Source: Pseudomonas sp. IPO3778 (GTDB lineage: Bacteria; Pseudomonadota; Gammaproteobacteria; Pseudomonadales; Pseudomonadaceae). From it: a DNA stretch of 38,175 bases. The stretch spans positions 1 to 38,175 of the forward strand of contig NZ_JACARC010000064.1 in NCBI RefSeq assembly GCF_013386825.1, read 5' to 3'. The position numbers were made by a program, and so were the translations under genes. Positions 33,035-38,175 of the stretch are shown here, piece after piece (position 1 is the stretch's first letter; every line of letters begins with the position of its first letter). Below the pieces are notes generated by a model, which saw only the letters and a program-made list of their open reading frames with translations, searched no databases and was not told the origin of the DNA.

Positions 33035-34771
33035 TCAGGCGCCAGGCACCAGCGCCAATCCGGACTCCCATGGGTGCTCTGCCGCGCTCGGGTTGGCGGC
33101 TTCGGCCGGGTTGAGGGCGCGCACTGTCACCAGTCCGGGTGCCGCGGTGGGGCTTACGGTGATGGTCAGCAGGTAACCCTGGGTGCCGCCGGAGTTGGTC
33201 TGCCCGGGGATGGCCGAGGCATCGGGCAGGAACTTCGTGACCACCGCCGTGACGCCGGGATTGGAAAACTGCACCCGCGCCGTCTCGGCGGTGGTCTTGA
33301 GGTCGGCGCCTTGCACCACCAGGGCAAACTGCCCGCTGGTGCCCGGCGCCAGCCATGCCGGCAGGTCGGTGGGTGACTGCCCGTAGAACAGGTCCAGCGG
33401 CAGCAGTTGTACCGGCCAGGGTTGCACACCGTTGACCCGATCGGTCACGCACGGGCAGGAATCCGGCGTCGGGCTGATGGGCGTGGTGGTCACGCTCAAC
33501 CCCACCAGCAGTTGCTGGGCAATCACCCACACATAGTCGATGGCCTGGCCGCTGATGGTGATGTCGTTGATCGAGAACCCGGCGCTGACCGGCACTTCAA
33601 ACACCGCCTGCAGGATCTGGTCGGAGCCGTTGACCGCGGATTTGGCGGCGCCCCGGGTGATTTTCCAGTACTGGCTGACGTCCTGGCCTTGCGGGCCTTT
33701 CCAGGCCGAGAAGTCGGTGGGTTGTTGCAGGTACAGGCCGATGGGGTTGGTCAGGGACAGCCGGTTATTCACCGCCACGCTGTTGGCCGAGAAACCGATA
33801 TGCGGGTCGGAGTTGCGGTAGTTCTGCCCGTATTGCGCGCAGCAGATCAACGCCTGGGAATTCTGGCTGCTGCTCAGTGGCCGCAGGATGGTCGCGGCCG
33901 CGGCCAGGTACACCTCGGCACTCAGGGTGTTGGGGCCGGAGGTCAGGTGCATCGCACCGCCGTATTGGCCGGGCACGCAGGCGGTGCCGGCGTTCCATTT
34001 GTTCACCGTGTCATAGGCTGGCTGGCCGGTGGTGGGGTCCATGACCGGGTCGCCGGCGTTGCCCGTCGGGCAGTTGACGGTGTAGCGCAGGTAGAGGTCT
34101 TCGAGTTGCACCTGGGGGTCGATGTAGTCGCGGTACAGCCCCAGCACGGCATTTGGATCAATGCGCCACATGGCCAGGAAATACGCCGGGTTTTCGCAGG
34201 TGAAGGTGATCTTGCGCATGTTGCCGTTGGCATCGCGCACGATGGACCACTCACAGTATTCGTCCAGCCAGCCGCGCGGGCCCGAGGGCGAGAAATCCTT
34301 GTACTTGCCTTGCCAGTCGATGCTCGGGCAGCGGGTCACGGGCAGTTGCAGCAGGGTACCTTGCTTGTTCGGATCGTAGAGGGTGTACAGGGTGTTGTTG
34401 AGGGTGATCTGGCCGTTGTCGGTCAGCTCCATCACCTGCTGCAGCGTCATGGCCTTGCCGCCCAATTGCGGAATCACCGCCGTGCCATTGTTGTAGAAGA
34501 ACGTCCACAGCCGGTTGGGGAAGGGCGCCCAGGTGATCGCCGGCGGCGTGGTGGGGCCGTAGCCTTCCACCAACGGGTTGTAATAGCCCGAGCGCGGCGC
34601 GTCATTGAGGCCCGACCACGGGTTGCCGATGATCGCAGACTGGGTCCAGCCGGTGAGGTCGTTGTTCCAGTCGGTTTCAAACTGCGGCAACTGGTTTTCC
34701 AGGCCCAGTTTGTTGTAGTCCTTGGGGGCCTGCCCGGCGGGGGAGGTGAATTGTTTGAAGGGTGTGCTCAT
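33035..34771 (-). CDS. Protein of unknown function, tyrosinase operon
   Basis: A 578-residue protein that I do not recognise. It has no signal peptide (MSTPFKQFTSPAGQAPKDYN) and no clear membrane helix. It is rich in Trp, Tyr, Pro and Asn. The first 400 residues include WAPFPNRLWTFFYNNG, RGWLDEYCEWSI and FTCENPAYFLAMWRIDP. The last 150 residues (after a DSCPCVTDRVNG segment) look like a beta-sandwich of the Ig or CARDB kind (QFALVVQGADLKTTAETARV). Its ATG overlaps the tyrosinase stop codon by 4 bp and GGAG stands 7 bases upstream, so the two are translationally coupled. It could be a partner, substrate or maturation factor of the tyrosinase. Confidence 0.7.
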   Translation of the reverse strand: MSTPFKQFTSPAGQAPKDYNKLGLENQLPQFETDWNNDLTGWTQSAIIGNPWSGLNDAPRSGYYNPLVEGYGPTTPPAITWAPFPNRLWTFFYNNGTAVIPQLGGKAMTLQQVMELTDNGQITLNNTLYTLYDPNKQGTLLQLPVTRCPSIDWQGKYKDFSPSGPRGWLDEYCEWSIVRDANGNMRKITFTCENPAYFLAMWRIDPNAVLGLYRDYIDPQVQLEDLYLRYTVNCPTGNAGDPVMDPTTGQPAYDTVNKWNAGTACVPGQYGGAMHLTSGPNTLSAEVYLAAAATILRPLSSSQNSQALICCAQYGQNYRNSDPHIGFSANSVAVNNRLSLTNPIGLYLQQPTDFSAWKGPQGQDVSQYWKITRGAAKSAVNGSDQILQAVFEVPVSAGFSINDITISGQAIDYVWVIAQQLLVGLSVTTTPISPTPDSCPCVTDRVNGVQPWPVQLLPLDLFYGQSPTDLPAWLAPGTSGQFALVVQGADLKTTAETARVQFSNPGVTAVVTKFLPDASAIPGQTNSGGTQGYLLTITVSPTAAPGLVTVRALNPAEAANPSAAEHPWESGLALVPGA

Positions 34772-36594
34772 GTCGGTTCTCCAGGTGGTGGGGTGGTGGA
34801 AACGGAGCAGCAACCGGCGCCCGGGGCGGGGCCGGCAATGGCCTGGCGCGGGTCATCCCACACCAGTTGGGCGATAAAGCCTGGCAGCGGCGCGTATTCA
34901 TCCGGCGTCAACACCCGGGCGCTATCGAGATGGGTGACCACCACGGACAACTGCGTGGCATCGGTGGGCAGGAGCTTCAGCACCTTGGCGTTGCGGGCGG
35001 CATTCAGCGCGCGGGACACGCCGTGGGTGATGCAGCGGCCCTTGTCATCCACCAGGCCCATGCCGATGCGACTGAAGCGCCCCACATAGTGCGGATTGTC
35101 GGCACTCACCTGCTGCGGCGTGGCGTCGGGCTGGTTGAGGAAGACGTCGATCAGGTAGGTGTCGTGGGTGCAGCGCACATGGTCGAACACCACCCACGGC
35201 CCAAGCCCTGCGGCGTTGTTCGTCGCCGGGGTGGGCGTCGAACTGTGTTGGCAGCACGCTTTCGCCGCCGCCTTGGATGCGCCAAATTGCGGAGCCACAG
35301 GCGTGCCGTAGTCGTAGCCGATATGCCGGCTGTCCTGGGCCATGTCACCCAAGGTGGTGTAGCGCCAGGCGTCCGCGCTGGTGAACGTGACGGTGCGGGC
35401 CTCGCTCCCGGCAAACGGCTGGAGCAGGCACTGGGTGGTGTACTGCGCCGCCGGGTTGGCGCGGATCCAGACCTCCAGCATCCGGTCGATATTGGCGTGG
35501 TAGGAGCTGAACACCGGGTCGAAGGCGGTGTAGGCGTTGTCGGCCATGTCGCCGCCGATCCAGCCGTGATAGTTGTCGTGGGGCTGCTCGTAGAGCCCGT
35601 CGAAATTCAGCGCGCGGTTGGGGTACAGGTCGTCTTTCTGCGGCGGGTCAAACACCGGAATGTTCGCCCACGGATAACCCGGCACGCCCTGGGGCTGGCT
35701 GAACGAGGTGAACTGCAGTGCGTCGACCACTTGCTGCTGGAAAATCCGGCTCATGGCGTACAACGCGGTGCGTTCCTGCCGGAAGGGCTCGCCCTGGGTG
35801 TAGAACAGCGGGTTGCGTTGCACAAAGCGGCAATCCACCCCATTGACCGCGCCCCGGGCACACACCTTCGAGGTGCCGTCCTTGGCGGCGGCGTAACGCA
35901 ACGGGTTGGGCCGCACTTCACCGGTGTGCGGGTGCACGTAGGTTTCATCGAGAAACGCCTGGGGCAAACCGGCCTGGGGGCTGCCGTCGACACTGGCGTC
36001 TTCGGCCATCCAGTCCCAGTAGGGAATCGGGCAGTCGATCAGCGCTTCCAGGTACAGCAGATACGCGCGGTGCCACAGGGCAAAGGCTTCCTGGTAATGC
36101 AGGCACCAGTTGGTGTGGATATAGGCGTAGCGCTGCCACGGCGAGCCGCTGTCGGGGTCGGCCACCTGCATCACGTCATCCAGGCGTGAGCGGTACAGGT
36201 TCAGTTGATCGAGGCTCAGGGCGCGGATGTCCTGGCGCACCCGTTTGACCGGGTGGGGCAGGTCGGGCGGGGGAATGCGCTCGGCGATATCGAACGGTGA
36301 ACTGGGGGTCAGGCGCCAGCCCTGGTTGACCCACAGCCTGAAGGTTTCCAGGGCGTCGATGGGCCAGAACTGCTGCTGGTCGAGGGTCAGCGGCATACTG
36401 CGGGAGGCCAGGTGCTGGTAGATGGTTTCGGACCAGGTCTTGACCGAGGCCGGGTCTTCGAGGAACACGAAGTAGGCGTTCATGCAGCCTACCCAGGAGG
36501 CGGCGACGGCGGCGCGTTGTGCGGGGGGGATCCAGTAAGGGGCGCTGAAGAGGCCGTGGATATCCGTGGCCCATGTCGGTTTCGCGACTATCAT
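34768..36594 (-). CDS. Tyrosinase-family copper oxidase
   Basis: A 608-residue protein with the central domain of tyrosinases. The CuA ligands are likely H160, H166 and H175 (within YIHTNWCLHYQEAFALWHRA). C164 lies two residues before H166, as in the Cys-x-His thioether of fungal enzymes. The CuB ligands are likely H339 and H343 (QPHDNYHGWIGGDM) and H366 (FSSYHANIDRML). The C-terminal 200 residues resemble the extra domain of polyphenol oxidases and end in a Cys-rich tail (KACCQHSS, GAGCCSVS). No signal peptide is seen. AGGGA stands 5 bases before ATG 36594. First gene of a three-gene operon, divergent from an Lrp/AsnC regulator. The substrate (phenols or a modified peptide) is unknown. Confidence 0.88.
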   Translation of the reverse strand: MIVAKPTWATDIHGLFSAPYWIPPAQRAAVAASWVGCMNAYFVFLEDPASVKTWSETIYQHLASRSMPLTLDQQQFWPIDALETFRLWVNQGWRLTPSSPFDIAERIPPPDLPHPVKRVRQDIRALSLDQLNLYRSRLDDVMQVADPDSGSPWQRYAYIHTNWCLHYQEAFALWHRAYLLYLEALIDCPIPYWDWMAEDASVDGSPQAGLPQAFLDETYVHPHTGEVRPNPLRYAAAKDGTSKVCARGAVNGVDCRFVQRNPLFYTQGEPFRQERTALYAMSRIFQQQVVDALQFTSFSQPQGVPGYPWANIPVFDPPQKDDLYPNRALNFDGLYEQPHDNYHGWIGGDMADNAYTAFDPVFSSYHANIDRMLEVWIRANPAAQYTTQCLLQPFAGSEARTVTFTSADAWRYTTLGDMAQDSRHIGYDYGTPVAPQFGASKAAAKACCQHSSTPTPATNNAAGLGPWVVFDHVRCTHDTYLIDVFLNQPDATPQQVSADNPHYVGRFSRIGMGLVDDKGRCITHGVSRALNAARNAKVLKLLPTDATQLSVVVTHLDSARVLTPDEYAPLPGFIAQLVWDDPRQAIAGPAPGAGCCSVSTTPPPGEPT

Positions 36595-36674
36595 AAGATC
36601 CCTCTCATGCCGCCCCGGTGCCTGATTTGGCTGGGCTGCTAAGCTGGATTGATGGTAGTGCGCCGCTGCGCAGG

Positions 36675-36686
36675 ATTTGTGCAAAT
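36675..36686. promoter_or_regulatory. Palindrome between tyrosinase operon and asnC-type gene
   Basis: ATTTGTGCAAAT is a perfect palindrome with 5-bp arms and a 2-bp centre, in the 138-bp divergent region. Lrp/AsnC proteins bind AT-rich symmetrical sites of this kind, so it is a candidate operator for the adjacent regulator. Confidence 0.45.
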
Positions 36687-36732
36687 TGGCGGGGTTTTAC
36701 GGTGGATTCATTGCAGTTTTTTCAAGGAAGAT

Positions 36733-37218
36733 ATGGAAAAAATGACAGATGCCATGGATTTGAAAATTCTGGGGAAGTTGCAAAGGGATTGCAGCCAGAG
36801 TCTGGAGTTGCTGAGTGACAGTGTCGGGCTGTCTTCGACCAGTTGCTACCGGCGTATCAGGCGGCTGGAGAGTGTCGGGATTATCAAGGCGAAGGTGGCG
36901 GTGCTGGATGAGCGTAAGCTTGGGATCCAGGTCACGGCGTTCTTTTTGATAAAGCTTGATAGGGACAGCAATGACATTGACCGCAAGATGCAGCATATCC
37001 TGGCGAATCACCCGGAGATTCAGGACTGTTATCTGCTGACCGGGGAGTTTGATTTTGTGATGGTGGCGAAGTTTCGGGATGCCACGGAGTACACGGATTA
37101 TATCTATCGGTTTTTAGATATTTACCGGGATATTCCGATTCGTACTTATTCGTCGACGTTGGTGGTGCGGACGGTCAAGAAGTCTTATGAATTGCCGTTG
37201 CCTTTGTCGTTGGTGTGA
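36733..37218 (+). CDS. Lrp/AsnC-family transcriptional regulator
   Basis: A 161-residue regulator. The N-terminal helix-turn-helix is MDLKILGKLQRDCSQSLELL, then SDSVGLSSTSCYRRIRRLES. The C-terminal RAM ligand-binding domain begins near residue 70 and contains the GEFDFVMVAKFRDATEYTDY block. AAGGA lies 4-5 bases before ATG 36733. It is divergent from the tyrosinase operon and is its most likely regulator, with an amino acid (perhaps aromatic) as a possible effector; the last point is speculation. Confidence 0.92.
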   Translation: MEKMTDAMDLKILGKLQRDCSQSLELLSDSVGLSSTSCYRRIRRLESVGIIKAKVAVLDERKLGIQVTAFFLIKLDRDSNDIDRKMQHILANHPEIQDCYLLTGEFDFVMVAKFRDATEYTDYIYRFLDIYRDIPIRTYSSTLVVRTVKKSYELPLPLSLV

Positions 37219-37296
37219 TTGGGGTACATATCCGTTGCTGCGGTAACGGCCGCCTATGGTTCCGCTCTTACAGCGGGTCACTTTTGGCAAACGCCC
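37219..37296 (-). repeat. Inverted partial copy of the dispersed repeat, cut by an IS
   Basis: The bases after the asnC-type stop codon read GGGTACATATCCGTTGC, then CGGTAACGGCCGCCTATGG, then TTCCGCTCTTACAGCGGG. They match the reverse complement of about 150-216 closely. Similarity ends after CAAACGCCC at 37296, where the other copy continues into CCAAAAGTAACC. The sequence that follows belongs to the insertion element. Confidence 0.75.
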
Positions 37297-38175
37297 TGTA
37301 CGGACCGGACACATGGTGGACACATGTGCGGGGACATGGTTGACACATTATGGCCCGTAATCAGGTTTGTTCACGTCGATAGTCCGCAAAAAGTGATGGC
37401 AGAAGTAGACGTCAAATAGCCCCTCACCTTCAGGCTTGGGGCGTATTGCAATGTGCTGCCCAGCCAGGCCTTTGGCGATGCTGAAATAGCGGTTCTGGAA
37501 GCGAAATCGGCTGTGATAGGCCTTGGCCAGCTTGTCGTCCGGTCCGTATTCAAACTCTGGCAGTTGCTGCGGATAAGCCCAGGGACTGGCCCGATACCGA
37601 TCCATCGGCACCTTGTAATCCAAGGCTTGATGAGGTCGCTGCTGGTTATAAACCTCACGCCATCGGTCAAACGAGGTTTGAGCATCCCTTAGTGTGGAAA
37701 AATGACGGCCATCTAGCACTTCAGCCTTCAGTGAACGATGAAATCGCTCAATTTTCCCATTGGTCTGAGGGTGGTAAGGGCGACTGAAACTTATCCGAAT
37801 TCCCAGGCGAACCAACCAGATACTCAGCTCCGTAATCTCCCCTGGATTGCGCGGCGATCCCCAGGGCGCGCCGTTATCGACGTTGATCCGAACCGGTAAA
37901 CCATAGCGCTGGAAAACCTCGATCATTTTCTCTTTCACCGTGGTCCCACGTTCGTTATCACAAGCTTGAATCGCCAGGCTGAATCGAGAATGGTCGTCCA
38001 GCAGGGTCAGGGGATGGCATCGGCCTTGTTGCGTCGCGAAATGCCCTTTGAAGTCCATCTGCCAAAGGTCATTAGGCGCTGCGTGCTCGAATCTCAGCGT
38101 TGCTTCTTGCACCTTCTGAGTGGGTTGAATCAGCCGGTGACGATGCAGGACATTGGTGACGGTGCTGGGGGCAAT
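37297..38175 (-). mobile_element. IS481-family insertion sequence (partial, runs off the window)
   Basis: The element's transposase-3' end appears to be at 37297 with TGTACGGACCGGACACATGG, where homology to the dispersed repeat stops. The end zone (37307-37358) has repeated GGACACATG-type units (GGACACATGGTGGACACATG, then GGGGACATGGTTGACACATT). These could be transposase binding sites. The other end and any target duplication lie beyond the window. Confidence 0.75.
37348..38175 (-). CDS. IS481-family transposase, 5' end missing
   Basis: The last 275 codons of a DDE transposase. The catalytic triad is visible as D in LWQMDFKGHF, D in INVDNGAPWG and E in HPQTNGKIERFHRSL, spacing typical of the rve/IS481 core. 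The C terminus has the FRFQNRYFSIAKGLAGQ block. The frame is open through the window edge (upstream residues IAPSTVTNVLHRHRLIQPTQ), so the N-terminal helix-turn-helix lies outside. No internal stop or frameshift is seen, so the copy may be active. Confidence 0.9.
   Translation of the reverse strand: MAPSTVTNVLHRHRLIQPTQKVQEATLRFEHAAPNDLWQMDFKGHFATQQGRCHPLTLLDDHSRFSLAIQACDNERGTTVKEKMIEVFQRYGLPVRINVDNGAPWGSPRNPGEITELSIWLVRLGIRISFSRPYHPQTNGKIERFHRSLKAEVLDGRHFSTLRDAQTSFDRWREVYNQQRPHQALDYKVPMDRYRASPWAYPQQLPEFEYGPDDKLAKAYHSRFRFQNRYFSIAKGLAGQHIAIRPKPEGEGLFDVYFCHHFLRTIDVNKPDYGP

Noticed and set aside
33407..36189. Two long plus-strand frames (33407-35089 and 34762-36189)
   Set aside because: They lie antisense to the tyrosinase operon genes, have no Shine-Dalgarno sequence, and show low-complexity antisense composition.
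37307..37358. A CRISPR-like short array (repeated GGACACATG units)
   Set aside because: Units are irregular in length and spacing and sit at an IS end; they are more likely transposase binding repeats. No cas genes or true arrays are seen in the window.

Overview
The window comes from a fluorescent Pseudomonas (P. fluorescens-like) chromosome. This rests on three things: GC-rich coding sequence, three ~100-bp copies of the Pseudomonas REP pair (CTGTAGGAGCGAGC...CTCGCTCCTACAG type), and copies of a longer dispersed repeat at both ends. No gene here fixes the species. Most genes are intact and carry recognisable ribosome-binding sites.

Region 1 (1-2.7 kb): a dispersed structured repeat, a GNAT acetyltransferase and a secreted M20 dipeptidase. 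Region 2 (2.8-10.6 kb), the highlight, is a complete RNA repair and Ro ribonucleoprotein locus. An ADP-ribosylglycohydrolase gene points tail-to-tail at rtcR, the sigma-54 activator. Across a divergent intergenic region lie a perfect 20-bp inverted repeat (probable RtcR site) and a clean -24/-12 promoter. This promoter drives rsr (Ro60-like TROVE protein), a 0.34-kb non-coding stretch, rtcB (RNA ligase), an RlaP-type nucleotidyltransferase and rtcA (RNA 3'-phosphate cyclase). The non-coding stretch folds into three tandem Y-RNA-like elements that share one architecture with compensating base changes. The third carries a tRNA mimic in permuted order (T arm, acceptor stem closed by GCAA, D arm).

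Region 3 (10.6-23.8 kb) is ordinary metabolic and stress content: DyP peroxidase, UppP, a GNAT protein, a GlxA-type regulator divergent from a DJ-1/PfpI gene, an Old Yellow Enzyme, a GST beside a decayed LysR gene, a small membrane protein, a quinone oxidoreductase plus MFS exporter divergent from a LysR regulator, an alpha/beta hydrolase, a zinc alcohol dehydrogenase, and mntP preceded by a yybP-ykoY (Mn2+) riboswitch.

Region 4 (24.0-31.3 kb) is a minus-strand rpiR-ddpX-ddpA-ddpB-ddpC-ddpD-ddpF operon. It resembles the E. coli D-Ala-D-Ala import and hydrolysis system, and two palindromes sit upstream of its regulator. Next comes a G-rich (G-quadruplex-capable) stretch ending in a plus-strand terminator, possibly an unannotated small RNA.

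Region 5 (31.4-37.2 kb) holds a minus-strand three-gene operon (tyrosinase, a 578-residue protein I do not recognise, and an exported protein with one CXXCH haem site) divergent from an Lrp/AsnC regulator. I know no described system with this composition. The window ends in a second, inverted copy of the dispersed repeat, interrupted by an IS481-family element that runs off the edge.
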